From assembly GCA_018968885.1 (NCBI GenBank), contig JAGWZK010000009.1, positions 1-64,000 of the forward strand: a stretch of DNA of 64,000 nucleotides, given 5' to 3'. Positions within the stretch are counted from its first letter, which is position 1. Each line of letters opens with the position of its first letter. Below, in pieces: positions 25,125 through 34,497 of this stretch. The stretch is from Planctomycetota bacterium (GTDB taxonomy: Bacteria > Planctomycetota > Phycisphaerae > Phycisphaerales > UBA1924). The position numbers and the translations under genes are program-made. The notes under the pieces are model-generated. The model saw only the letters and a list, made by a program, of their open reading frames with translations, made no database searches and was not told the DNA's origin.

Positions 25125-26693
25125 CTAGCAGAGTTGATATTCGGGCATGGCGGTGACGAGGAGGAGCATGCCGCTGAGTGTGTTGGTGTTGATCTGGTTG
25201 TTGTGCTGGTTGCAGAACGTGGTGAGGGATGCGACGGCGTGCGGATCGACGCGACCGGTGGTGAGGCGAAGCAGATACTCGGCGACTTGGCGCGGGTCTT
25301 TGGCCGCCGCGGGGTCGGCGGTGGCGAGTTCGCTGAGGAGGGCTTCGGGGTCAAACTTCTGCATGTCGGCAGAGGCGTCGTACCCCTGGGGCTTTTTGCC
25401 GGTGAGGAGGAAGGCCAGGATGTTCTGACGCACGAACATGGTGGAGGTGTTGATCCAGGAGCGTCCACCCTGCCACCCTTTGACACTGGGTGGGAAGAAG
25501 AGCTCCTGACCCATCAGGTCCATGGCGTCGTTGAGAATGGCGAGATCGCGGACGGGGGCATTGAGCGAGCGAACCGCGCCCACGAGCAAAGCCGTGGGGC
25601 TCTTAATCTGCTCATTCATGAAGGCCGAGCTGTAGAAGTGCTCTGAGAGGAAGAGGCGGCGGAGGACGGGACGCACTTCGTAGCGGGCCCCCTGGAAGGT
25701 TCCCGCGAGTTCCTTGAGAACAGTCTTTGAAGTGGCAGGAAGATCATCAAAGCGAACACGCTCATCGGGCGGAAGCTCGGCCACGAAATAGGAATAGAGC
25801 TTGCGGACGATGAAATTGGCACACGCGCGGTGCTCGAGGATGATGCGGACGAAATCGTCACCATCGAAAGCCCCGCTTGAGCCCAAGATGGTTTTTTGTC
25901 CACCATCATGGTCATTCTTCTTGAAGACGAACTTGTCACCCTCGAAGGTGTACCCGGTGAGGGCGCGAGCCCCCTCCTTGATGTCGCGCTCGGAATACGC
26001 GCCAAGGCCAAGTGCGAAGAGCTCCATGATCTCGCGTGCCAGATTCTCGTTGGGTTTGCCTTTTTTGCTGTCGTTGTTATCCAGATACGAGATCATCGCG
26101 GGATCGCGGATGATGCGGAAGAGAAGATTGCCAAAATTGCCGAGGGCATGCTCGCGGAACAACTGGTTCTGCATGAACATGTGATAACTGTTCTGGATCG
26201 TGCGATAGCTGGTCGCAAAGTGCCCATGCCAGAAGAGAGTCATTTTCTCTTCCAGTGGCCTGGGAGTTTCGATCATGCGCTTAAGCCACCACTTCTGCAT
26301 GTCGCGGGCCTGACGGCGGTCGTCTTGTTCGGCCATCTGACGCTTCAGGCGAAGCTGCGCCAGCGTGTTCTCATCCTGCTTGCGGGCGGCCTCGCGATAG
26401 AGAGCACGCTCTTCCGCCGTTGGCGGACGCATGATGGAGTTGTCAAACTGATTTTCGGTCACTTGCTCAAACGCGACCTTTTCGGGCGCGAGCAAATAGT
26501 CCACTGACTTTTCCGGTCCCCACGAGGCGAGGAGCTGAATCTGCGCGGGTGTGCCACCAAAGCCGGCACGCCAGAGGAGATGCCGCGCCTGCTCGTAGCC
26601 GAACTTCTTGGCAGGAATTACCGAAAGGGAAGTAGAGATGCGTCCGCCCGTGTCCGGGAGAGCTGATTTGGCTGGTTGAAGGTTGATCGCCAT
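25125..26693 (-). CDS. DUF1800 family protein
   Basis: The 522-residue protein shows the DUF1800 pattern: HLLWRAGFGGTPAQIQ near residue 40, KMTLFWHGHFATS, NENLAREIMELFALGLGAYSE and PPSVKGWQGGRSWINTSTM. The His and Glu of FWHGHF and NLAREIMELF are conserved family residues. It has a mainly helical soluble body and no evident Tat leader. It lies directly upstream of DUF1501 on the same strand, a hallmark operon in planctomycetes of unknown biochemical role. About 200 bases of non-coding sequence, presumably the promoter, lie upstream. Confidence 0.95.
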   Translation of the reverse strand: MAINLQPAKSALPDTGGRISTSLSVIPAKKFGYEQARHLLWRAGFGGTPAQIQLLASWGPEKSVDYLLAPEKVAFEQVTENQFDNSIMRPPTAEERALYREAARKQDENTLAQLRLKRQMAEQDDRRQARDMQKWWLKRMIETPRPLEEKMTLFWHGHFATSYRTIQNSYHMFMQNQLFREHALGNFGNLLFRIIRDPAMISYLDNNDSKKGKPNENLAREIMELFALGLGAYSERDIKEGARALTGYTFEGDKFVFKKNDHDGGQKTILGSSGAFDGDDFVRIILEHRACANFIVRKLYSYFVAELPPDERVRFDDLPATSKTVLKELAGTFQGARYEVRPVLRRLFLSEHFYSSAFMNEQIKSPTALLVGAVRSLNAPVRDLAILNDAMDLMGQELFFPPSVKGWQGGRSWINTSTMFVRQNILAFLLTGKKPQGYDASADMQKFDPEALLSELATADPAAAKDPRQVAEYLLRLTTGRVDPHAVASLTTFCNQHNNQINTNTLSGMLLLVTAMPEYQLC

Positions 26694-26897
26694 GGGTTCA
26701 TCCCTGAAGAGAGCCGAAAGTGACCCAACATCTGATACGACTGCCCAACGTACTGGTTGGCAAAATGTTGCCCGCGATTACTCGGAGGCGCACAAGGTTT
26801 ATCGACCAGCGCGGGTGCAGTTGCGATAGAAGTGTAATCGCGAGGTCAAGTTATCTGGACTGCGGGGGCGGGGTCATTAGTCCGATTACTGGTGCTG

Positions 26898-27797
26898 TTA
26901 CTGGTCGAGCCGTGCGGCAGCCGCAGCGGGACGACCCATGATCAGAAGTACCACGCGGGTGCGGACCTGAGATTCCGGGCCATAACCGGTGAGCAGGAGG
27001 TCGCCCAAGGTCGGGACTGTGGCGACGGGGGGCTCGGGGTTTGCGGCGGCGGTTTCCGGGCGATCGAGGGTCTCCGGGCGGAGCATCCCCTGTCGGTTGG
27101 TGCCGGGGGATTCGGCAAAAACGACCAGACAAAGGTCTGGGGGAAGGTCCAAACCAATGGCGGTGCGAGCGAATGCCGGACCCCGAGCGAGGGCACCTTT
27201 GGCAGATTCGGTTGGGCCAGAAAGGGAGCCGAGGGACTGACGGTCGAGGAGGTGTTGAAGGGTCAATTCGAGACGGGTGAGAGCTCGAGGGCCGGCATCG
27301 GTGAGGGTGGTCGCGGCCCATGAACGGCCGAGAAGCCTGATGCGACCGGGGGCGAGGGTGGTGGTGCCGTCGGGAGAGGAGACGGAGCGGTCTTCACTCC
27401 AGGATGGGCCAGAGGCAAGGACGCTCCAAGTGAGGAGGTCGGCGGAGTTGTTGGCCTGCACTGCGGTGATGGGAAGGAGCGATTCAAGGGCTCGCACCTT
27501 GACAGCGGGAAGGAGGGCGACGGCGAGGCCCTGATCGGCCCAGCGGCGGCGATCAAGCGCAGAGAGACCGGGAGCTTCGACGGCGGCATTTTCCAACGCG
27601 CGAAGGAGGATGCGCTGGCCTTCTTCGGCAGAGACGGAAAGCCAGCGCACGGTGAGGCCGCGAAGTTCGGAGGCGGGGACGAGGGCGGAGGAGGGCTCTG
27701 GGGCGGGCGCAGTGCGCTGGCTGGAGCAGCCGCAGGCGCAGAACAGCGCGAAGAGGAGAAAGAACGCGCGTGAGATGGTCAGGTGGCGAGTTCGCAC
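26898..27797 (-). CDS. Hypothetical lipoprotein
   Basis: The 299-residue protein has a short basic start, a hydrophobic core FFLLFALFCACGC ending in a lipobox-type Cys near residue 23, then a Pro/Ala/Ser linker. The mature domain contains LRGLTVRWLSVSAEEGQRILLRALE and a late TLGDLLLTGYGPESQVRTRVVLLIMGRP. I do not recognise the family. The start is a GTG at 27797 lying 19 bases inside the end of the LOG gene, so the two are co-transcribed and probably coupled. It ends about 200 bases before the DUF1800 start. Confidence 0.7.
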   Translation of the reverse strand: MRTRHLTISRAFFLLFALFCACGCSSQRTAPAPEPSSALVPASELRGLTVRWLSVSAEEGQRILLRALENAAVEAPGLSALDRRRWADQGLAVALLPAVKVRALESLLPITAVQANNSADLLTWSVLASGPSWSEDRSVSSPDGTTTLAPGRIRLLGRSWAATTLTDAGPRALTRLELTLQHLLDRQSLGSLSGPTESAKGALARGPAFARTAIGLDLPPDLCLVVFAESPGTNRQGMLRPETLDRPETAAANPEPPVATVPTLGDLLLTGYGPESQVRTRVVLLIMGRPAAAAARLDQ

Positions 27798-28861
27798 TCG
27801 TTGATCCTGTCGATGAGGCGGCGGAGCGTGCCGAACTTATTGCGGATGGTGGGAAAGACCAGTCGGGGGAGATCGCGATGATCTGTCTCACCTTCGAGGG
27901 CAGGGCGCATTTCCATCTTGCCACCACTGCGAACGAGCATGGCGAATTCTGAGTTGAGGCGATCCACATCGGCAGGGGCGAGATTGCCACGCAGGCGGAT
28001 GACGAAATCATCCTTGACGTAGCGAGAAGAGTGGTAATTGCGATAGAAACGCGCCACGTGCTGGGCGGCATCGGCGGGGTCTTTGGCGATGTAATAGAGA
28101 GCGAGATCCTCGGGACTGATGAACTTTTTGTCCAAGAGGTCGCGTTTGACCCAATCGTGCCAATTTGGCCAGTAATCGCCACCGGCTCCTTCGCAGCAGA
28201 CGATGGGGACGGGGGAGGTCTTGCCGGTTTGCACGAGCGTGAGGGCTTCGAAGGCCTCATCCATGGTGCCAAAGCCGCCAGGGAACAGGACCACCGCCTC
28301 GCTCTGGCTGATGAACATCAGTTTGCGAGTGAAGAAGTATCGGAAGTTGATGAGCTTTTCATCGCCAGCGATCACGTCGTTGGCGTTGGTTTCAAATGGC
28401 AGGCGGATCGCGACACCGAAACTGGCGGCTTTGCCAGGGCCGACGTGACCGGCCTTCATAATGCCCAGTCCGGCCCCGGTGATCACCATCCACCCGAGTT
28501 GCGCCATGAGGCGGCCGAACTCAACACATGCGATGTAATCCGGGTGATCTTCGGGAGTCCGCGCCGAGCCGAAAATAGTGACCTTGTGGGCATCGGCGTA
28601 CCGACCAAAGACACGATACGCGTAGCGGAGTTCCTTGAGAGCCGCGGACATCAACTTCACTTCGCCGGTGTCGCGCCCATCGGAGAGGAGCTTGAGACTG
28701 GTCTGGACCAACTCGCGAACCAAACGGGTGTCAAAATCACCAGTGCGACCCGTGACTTTCTTGATGAGGGCATCGATCTCGGTGACCACGGCGGGGTCAT
28801 CGGCGCGCGTGGGTGGGCCAGAGGGAATCGGAGAGACAACCTTGGATTCATCGATGTTCAT
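27779..28861 (-). CDS. LOG-family (TIGR00730-like) Rossmann-fold nucleotide hydrolase
   Basis: The 360-residue protein has a Rossmann core from about residue 100 with FGSAR, ITGAGLGIMKAG and PGGFGTMDEAFE, the last being the PGGxGTxxE signature of LOG/PpnN-like enzymes that cleave nucleoside 5'-monophosphates. N- and C-terminal extensions of about 90 and 110 residues make it larger than the 180-residue plant-type LOG. The ATG at 28861 is preferred; a GTG 15 codons earlier is possible. It overlaps the downstream lipoprotein gene by 19 bases. Confidence 0.9.
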   Translation of the reverse strand: MNIDESKVVSPIPSGPPTRADDPAVVTEIDALIKKVTGRTGDFDTRLVRELVQTSLKLLSDGRDTGEVKLMSAALKELRYAYRVFGRYADAHKVTIFGSARTPEDHPDYIACVEFGRLMAQLGWMVITGAGLGIMKAGHVGPGKAASFGVAIRLPFETNANDVIAGDEKLINFRYFFTRKLMFISQSEAVVLFPGGFGTMDEAFEALTLVQTGKTSPVPIVCCEGAGGDYWPNWHDWVKRDLLDKKFISPEDLALYYIAKDPADAAQHVARFYRNYHSSRYVKDDFVIRLRGNLAPADVDRLNSEFAMLVRSGGKMEMRPALEGETDHRDLPRLVFPTIRNKFGTLRRLIDRINECELAT

Positions 28862-28924
28862 GTTCTGGCGATTGTTGCAGGGTGAAGTGGTGGGAGCGAA
28901 CCCCACACGGATTCTTGATTTGTG

Positions 28925-31900
28925 TCAATCCTGATCGCGATCGCGGCGGGCATCGGCCTCCTGCCGCAGACGTTCGAGGACTTGGTCTCCAGACCCGGAC
29001 ATACTGCCGACGGCACGACCCGCAAAAGGGACGGGGACAACTTCGAATTTTGGATTGTCCGCGGTGCCTCGAACTCGGGTGGTGATGAGCTGATCGCGGA
29101 CCATCTCGATGACTTTGCTGATGACGGGAATGCGGCGTGCGGAGCGGGAATCAAAGCGCAGATCGAGGGCCATCTCGGGAAGGGTCATAGTGCCGTAGCC
29201 GACGATGGAGACGCTGCGGCTGGCGACGCTGAGCTCTTCAAAATTGACAACGGGCCCGGCGAGGAACCAATTCGCACGAGCCAGATCAAGGGGTTCATCA
29301 GAAGGAAACTGCAGATTGGAGATGCGAATCAACTGCATGAGGCCGGAAGAGGGGAGAATGCGACCGCCTCCCACAGTGACGGTGCCACGGCCGGAACGGG
29401 ACTTGGGATCGCCAACGATGCCGCGAATGGTGGCATCGCCATCGAGAATGCCGCGAGAGGCGTCGGTGTCGGCGGTGGCAGTGGTCGTTTCGGCAGTGTT
29501 GCCGGTGGGTGGCGACTTGCTATCGACCTTTAGATCGGCAAGTACGGGTGCAAATCCGACGCCACCGGCTTGGAGCTTGCACTCAAAGTTACGGACGGGT
29601 TCTTTGCCGCTGTCTGGTGTGGCGATGATCGATGCAGAGCCGGCGATGCGCCCGCCGTGGCAGAGGGCAGCGATCGTGGGGATGAGCACATCGCCATCGG
29701 CCGAGCCGTTGCGGGCGGTGAGCGTGAGGTTGGTCAATCCGATCTTGGCGGCGGTGGCCTTGCTGATATTGGCATCGACGGACCACGTGGCGGGTTGGTC
29801 GAAACCGGGGCGATCAGCCACAAACGCGAGGGAACCGGTGGCACCTTTGAGCCAAATGCCGACATCGGCCTTGGCATCTACGAATGTAAGGGTTCCAGAG
29901 GTGCTGAGAGCTTGCTGAGCGGGAGTCTGGCCTGCGGTGTAATTGACCTTGGTGGATTCGAGAGAGAAGCGGGATTCGGGATCGAGCGAGATAGAAAGAT
30001 CAGTCAACACATCGCGGATGACTTCGGGTAGGACAGCACGAAGATCGTCTGGGAGTGCGCCCTCGGTGGTGCCGGTGCCAGAGGCAGAGATGATGTTTTC
30101 AAATCGGGGAACGCCCGGCGTTTGGTTGGCGATGTGATTGAAGGTGACGTTGCCATTGACGAGGCCAGACCATGTGGAGCCGGAGACTCCGAGAGACTGA
30201 AACTGACCACCCTTGGTGTTGAACGCGAATGTGCCACGACCGTCTTTCAGCGGAACGCGAGTGCTCGCCATGAAGGGGGAGTTGATGGTGATTTCCCGAG
30301 GCATCACTGTGCCTGTGATAGACATTGGATCTGTGAGAGGGCGGGCAAAATCGATGTTGAGTTCCAGGTCAAAGAACCCAGCGGGGTCGTACGTGGTGAT
30401 CAAACTCTGAAGCGCATCCGTGTGCGCGTTGGCGATGGCGCGCAGGGTGGAAGATTCAAATTGCAGTCGAAATCCCTTGAAGGCAAATGTGCCGAATGTC
30501 GGCACGCCTTTACCCTGTGCTGCGTCGCTGACGACAAAGTCTGCATTCAGGGCAAAGCTGGCAGCAGGCACCGTTGTTGGATCGCCAGCGACCAGCTGCC
30601 CTTCAATGCCGACGAGTTGGATGCGCGTCCCCGGTTGTGATGCTGATTGGGAGATCTCAATCGAGCCCACCGGTCTCTCCGACAACAGTCGCTGGCCCTT
30701 TTCCAAAAGCGAGAGGTGCCAGAAATCTGACGCAACGACGCGAACAGAGTGCACTGACTGATCCACGCCGCCAAGTGCGTCAATTGCCACTTGAGCGTTC
30801 AGATTCGCTTTACCGATCGGGGCTCGCTCGACGCGTTGCTCACGGACTGCGGCAGCGGCATCTGCCGAAAACACATCCAAGGGCGTTTCGATGAGCGTGC
30901 CAAGATCGATGCTCTCTGCGGAAGCCGATATCACGGACCTCGCTGGTTTGCCCGGTGCGACACGCTGAGGAAGCACCAGGCGAACCTTTGCATTCCCTGA
31001 CATCTGGTGCCCAGCGGCAGAATCCAGTGCCCCGCCGATTGCCAGATCAACCTCACGATCGCTGGCATTCAAGATTGCCCAGCCGTTGCGCAGATGCACG
31101 ACTTGCGAGTCTGGAGTACCGGGCTTGTACGGTGCCGCGGCATACCCATCGGCACGCACCTCGACGGCGATATCACCAGCGAGGGCACCGGGGGAGGTAT
31201 CTGCCGATACCTGCACAGTCGCATCGACCTTTCCAGAGAGGTGCGATTGATTGACAAGCGTCGCGATGCGAGCGCGGCCAGACTCGTTGTTGCGGGTCGC
31301 GGCCATGACGATGGCTTGGCGTGCCAGATCGTCGATGGGGACGGCCTTGGCGTGAATCGTGACATTGGGCGTGACGTCGCCGCCGCGGCGAAGTTCGGCA
31401 AGATCAACGCTGGCGTGGAGCGTCGCCGAGCCACCGGTGATGGGGCGCAGGTCGTCACAATCAACGGTTGCCGCGTCGTCGCCGATCAGCAATCGCAGGT
31501 TGTTGGCAACGGCGGGCAACGGAAATGGCGCAGCGATCAGACCCGCCTTGGGAATGTTCACGCGGATGTCCTGATGCCACTCACCCTCGTCACCAAGATC
31601 GCGGGTAAGCCGGATGGTGATATCGCAGATGCCACGAAACGGAAATGCCTGAGGTGATTGATCGGCGGGAAGTAGGCCAAGAGAGCGAATGCGAGCATGA
31701 TCCTCCCGCGAAAACATACGCTGCACGGCGAGGCGCTCACCGGGCTTCATGGCCTTTTCGAGCGTTTCATCGATGGGGACACCTTTGGTGATGATGTCGA
31801 GCTTGACCTCTGCCCCATCAGTGAGGGGTGAAATGGTGCCCGTGGCAAAGATCGTCGCGCCGCTGGGCGCTGTGCCGCGGAGAGACTCGATCTCGATGGC

Positions 31901-33262
31901 ATTCTCTGTGAAATTCAGAATTGCCTGAATCGAACGGAACTCGTAGGGAAACTTGTGAAACGCCGCGACACCATTCTCGATCTTCAGTTGCCCCTTTGTG
32001 GTGATTTCGCCCGGTCCCGTGGTGGTCTTTGGCCCGCGTGTGATAGTCGCGATCGTTGTCGTCATCCCTGTGGGGTTGCCAAAGTCGCGCAGACGCTCCT
32101 TGACAGTCTCATTGAGAAACCGTCGCAGAGGCGGATTCTTACTGAGTTCATATCCGGTGCTGGTCAATATGAGCGAGAAGGGTCCGTCCGGATCGGTGGA
32201 TGTCGTGGTGAGGTCGGCGGTGTAGGGAACATCCTCGATCTGACCGACGATCTTGGCTTTCAGGCCGTCAGCGGTAAGCTCGATCGTGCCGCTGGTGCGC
32301 GTCATGCGGAGACGCTCTGAGCCAGATCCTGTCGGCAGCGCGCCGGGAGAGACATTCGCCGTCACGGGCAACGTCACCGCCACGTCCTGCAGATCCAGCG
32401 ATGCGGCGGGTATCGCTTTGAAGTCATACCGCAACGAAGCCCGATTGACCCGCCCCGCCAATTGCAAATCGGCCACCTGCGTGCGCAGCGGCCCCGGCAA
32501 GACGCGCGACGGCCAGGCATCCAGCGAAAATCCTGTCAGATCGAGGGCCAGCGATTGTTCGGTCAGCGTGCCTCGCAAATCCAGCGTCGGCAGGTCCGCT
32601 GGTGCATCGTGGGCACGCACCTCATGAAACTGAATGGCAAAGCCGCGGCTGGGCATTTCGATGGGTTCGATTGTGCCATCGACATCAACACGCCGCAGCA
32701 GTGTAAAGGAATTCTCGTCGTGCTCACCCAGCAGAACCGCCCCGCCACTGACAACGATTGTGGGAATCTCACCAATCTCGGGTGAACCAGACTGGAGTGT
32801 CGTGCTCGTCGAAGCACTCGAACCGGAGATCGATCCGAGGTTCAGCTTGCCAGTTGCGAGAGATTGACTCACTCTCACGGTCGGCTCGATCAGGACCAGT
32901 TCGCTGAGTCGGATACGCCCGGAAGCAAGCATCGACAACTTGAGCTTGCCGGTAGCTCGTTTGGCCTCAGCGAGCACCGACGCAGGGCCGGTGGTGGCCT
33001 CATCCGGAAGCGTGAATCTCAGACGATCAAACGCGACCACGCCATTGAGCCCGATGGACACGCCATCTGCGGAAACCCCGACGCCAAGCAATCTCGCCAA
33101 GGGAGGCAGCACCAGCCGCGGCGTCAGCGGGCTCTGCGCAAAAAGAAACCACCCCACACACAGTGCCACCAGCAATCCCAAAGTCCAATGCCGGATGCGA
33201 CGGGCACGCACCCTTTGCTTCTGATCAGATGATGAAGGAGGAATTTCCGCGCCTGCGCCCAT
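28925..33262 (-). CDS. Giant AsmA/TamB-like envelope protein
   Basis: The 1445-residue protein has one N-terminal membrane helix (about residues 28-46, after an RARRIRHW basic stretch) and then a very long beta-rich repetitive region facing the periplasm. The C-terminal 100 residues include SRSARRIPVISKVIEMVRDQLITTRVRG, resembling the closing block of AsmA-like/TamB-like proteins. Such proteins form long hydrophobic grooves that move lipids between membranes or aid outer-membrane assembly. The ATG at 33262 (GAGG just upstream) is preferred to the ORF start 28 codons earlier. It is divergent from the HlyD-type gene and followed by the LOG gene on the same strand, 63 bases away. Confidence 0.82.
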   Translation of the reverse strand: MGAGAEIPPSSSDQKQRVRARRIRHWTLGLLVALCVGWFLFAQSPLTPRLVLPPLARLLGVGVSADGVSIGLNGVVAFDRLRFTLPDEATTGPASVLAEAKRATGKLKLSMLASGRIRLSELVLIEPTVRVSQSLATGKLNLGSISGSSASTSTTLQSGSPEIGEIPTIVVSGGAVLLGEHDENSFTLLRRVDVDGTIEPIEMPSRGFAIQFHEVRAHDAPADLPTLDLRGTLTEQSLALDLTGFSLDAWPSRVLPGPLRTQVADLQLAGRVNRASLRYDFKAIPAASLDLQDVAVTLPVTANVSPGALPTGSGSERLRMTRTSGTIELTADGLKAKIVGQIEDVPYTADLTTTSTDPDGPFSLILTSTGYELSKNPPLRRFLNETVKERLRDFGNPTGMTTTIATITRGPKTTTGPGEITTKGQLKIENGVAAFHKFPYEFRSIQAILNFTENAIEIESLRGTAPSGATIFATGTISPLTDGAEVKLDIITKGVPIDETLEKAMKPGERLAVQRMFSREDHARIRSLGLLPADQSPQAFPFRGICDITIRLTRDLGDEGEWHQDIRVNIPKAGLIAAPFPLPAVANNLRLLIGDDAATVDCDDLRPITGGSATLHASVDLAELRRGGDVTPNVTIHAKAVPIDDLARQAIVMAATRNNESGRARIATLVNQSHLSGKVDATVQVSADTSPGALAGDIAVEVRADGYAAAPYKPGTPDSQVVHLRNGWAILNASDREVDLAIGGALDSAAGHQMSGNAKVRLVLPQRVAPGKPARSVISASAESIDLGTLIETPLDVFSADAAAAVREQRVERAPIGKANLNAQVAIDALGGVDQSVHSVRVVASDFWHLSLLEKGQRLLSERPVGSIEISQSASQPGTRIQLVGIEGQLVAGDPTTVPAASFALNADFVVSDAAQGKGVPTFGTFAFKGFRLQFESSTLRAIANAHTDALQSLITTYDPAGFFDLELNIDFARPLTDPMSITGTVMPREITINSPFMASTRVPLKDGRGTFAFNTKGGQFQSLGVSGSTWSGLVNGNVTFNHIANQTPGVPRFENIISASGTGTTEGALPDDLRAVLPEVIRDVLTDLSISLDPESRFSLESTKVNYTAGQTPAQQALSTSGTLTFVDAKADVGIWLKGATGSLAFVADRPGFDQPATWSVDANISKATAAKIGLTNLTLTARNGSADGDVLIPTIAALCHGGRIAGSASIIATPDSGKEPVRNFECKLQAGGVGFAPVLADLKVDSKSPPTGNTAETTTATADTDASRGILDGDATIRGIVGDPKSRSGRGTVTVGGGRILPSSGLMQLIRISNLQFPSDEPLDLARANWFLAGPVVNFEELSVASRSVSIVGYGTMTLPEMALDLRFDSRSARRIPVISKVIEMVRDQLITTRVRGTADNPKFEVVPVPFAGRAVGSMSGSGDQVLERLRQEADARRDRDQD

Positions 33263-33339
33263 GTCCTCAATCGTATGGGACCAGGCCGTCGCGGCACATT
33301 CGCATCCAAGGCCAAACGCGGAGCGAACTACACTCGTGT

Positions 33340-34398
33340 ATGGCACGATGGATCACCATTCTTCTCGCAATTCTGGGCCTGGGAATCGCTGGCTGGGCCG
33401 TTGCCACAAATCGCCAGCAGATGCCCGATCTTCCACCGGTGAGAGAACCCTCCATCAACCCCTTCGGACGCGGCATCGCGGCCTTGGGTATCGCCGAACC
33501 GGCGACGCGCACTGTGGGTCTTCTGCCTCCGGAACCGGGCTTGGTGATGGGCGTCTCGGTGGAAGTCGGACAAGCGGTCAAGAAGGGTGATGTCCTATTC
33601 ATTCTCGACCCGCGCCCCTTGGAGGCCGAACTCATCAAGGCCCAGGCCAGCGCCAAAGTTTCCGCCGATGAGTTGGCGCGCCTGCGTTCACTTCCCAGAG
33701 CCGAAGATGTCGAGCCGGTTCGCGCTGCTGCCGCGCGCTCAAGGGCCATCGAGCAGGAACGAGCAGAGTCTCTGGAGCGGGTTCTGAATGCTGGAACCCA
33801 ATCGGCCGCGAATGAGTGGGACATCCGCCGCGAGAGGTTGACGCTCGATCAAGCCAAGGCCGCGACGGCCCAGGCCGAGTCGGAATTGGCGCGAGTGCTC
33901 GCAGGTGCATCCAAAGAGGAACTGGCCGTGGCACAGTCTCAGGCGGAGGCAGGGGCGGCACAGGTGCGGGCCATCACCGTGCTGCTGGATCGTCAGAACG
34001 TTAGGGCGCCGCGAGCCGGGACCATCCTGCGTCGAAATGTCGAAATTGGCGAATTCGTCGGCACCGATGCGTCGCGACCGGCGCTGATCCTGGGTGATCT
34101 CACTTCCATGCATGTTCGCGCCCAAGTGGATGAAGAGGACATCGGTCTATTGCAGCGTGCCCAATCCGAAGGCACCACAATGCGCGTTGTCGGACGTCTT
34201 CGCGGCGCCATCGTCGAGGAGTTTCCCCTCACGCTGGTGCGCATCGAGCCCTTTGCCCGCCCCAAGACCAACCTGACCAGCGGCACGACCGAGCGCGTGG
34301 ATACGCGTGTTGTAGATGTGGTATTTGCAGTTGACAAAGCACCGCCGACCGGGCTTGTTCCCGGTCAGGCGGTGGATGTGTTTGTGGATGTGGATTAG
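33340..34398 (+). CDS. HlyD/RND-type periplasmic adaptor (membrane fusion protein)
   Basis: The 352-residue protein has an N-terminal membrane anchor (WITILLAILGLGIAGWAV), a lipoyl-like half-motif (PGLVMGVSVEVGQAVKKGDVLFIL), a long coiled-coil hairpin rich in Ala, Glu and Arg (about 100-205), the second half-motif (VRAPRAGTILRRNVEIGEFV), and beta-barrel and membrane-proximal segments. That is the membrane fusion protein plan of tripartite efflux or type I secretion. No ABC or RND pump is adjacent, so its partner lies elsewhere. The ATG at 33340 is chosen because the annotated-length frame upstream overlaps the opposing gene. It is divergent from the AsmA-like gene, 77 bases apart. Confidence 0.85.
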   Translation: MARWITILLAILGLGIAGWAVATNRQQMPDLPPVREPSINPFGRGIAALGIAEPATRTVGLLPPEPGLVMGVSVEVGQAVKKGDVLFILDPRPLEAELIKAQASAKVSADELARLRSLPRAEDVEPVRAAAARSRAIEQERAESLERVLNAGTQSAANEWDIRRERLTLDQAKAATAQAESELARVLAGASKEELAVAQSQAEAGAAQVRAITVLLDRQNVRAPRAGTILRRNVEIGEFVGTDASRPALILGDLTSMHVRAQVDEEDIGLLQRAQSEGTTMRVVGRLRGAIVEEFPLTLVRIEPFARPKTNLTSGTTERVDTRVVDVVFAVDKAPPTGLVPGQAVDVFVDVD

Positions 34399-34424
34399 CA
34401 CAATCCGGTTTTTTGCGATACCAC

Positions 34425-34482
34425 TGCTGCGAGCTTCTCATGCGAGGTCACCCGCTGGTGAGGCCAGAACATTCTCGCAGCA
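34425..34482. ncRNA. Candidate nested-hairpin structure between convergent genes
   Basis: TGCTGCGAG (34425-34433) and CTCGCAGCA (34474-34482) form a perfect 9-bp outer stem enclosing 40 bases, which themselves contain TCACC-CGCT-GGTGA, a perfect 5-bp inner hairpin. The region lies between two convergent stop codons, so it could be a bidirectional terminator, a processing site or a small RNA. No uninterrupted T-tract follows on the plus strand. No coding frame occupies the interval. Confidence 0.35.
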
Positions 34483-34497
34483 ATACACCCGAGACGC

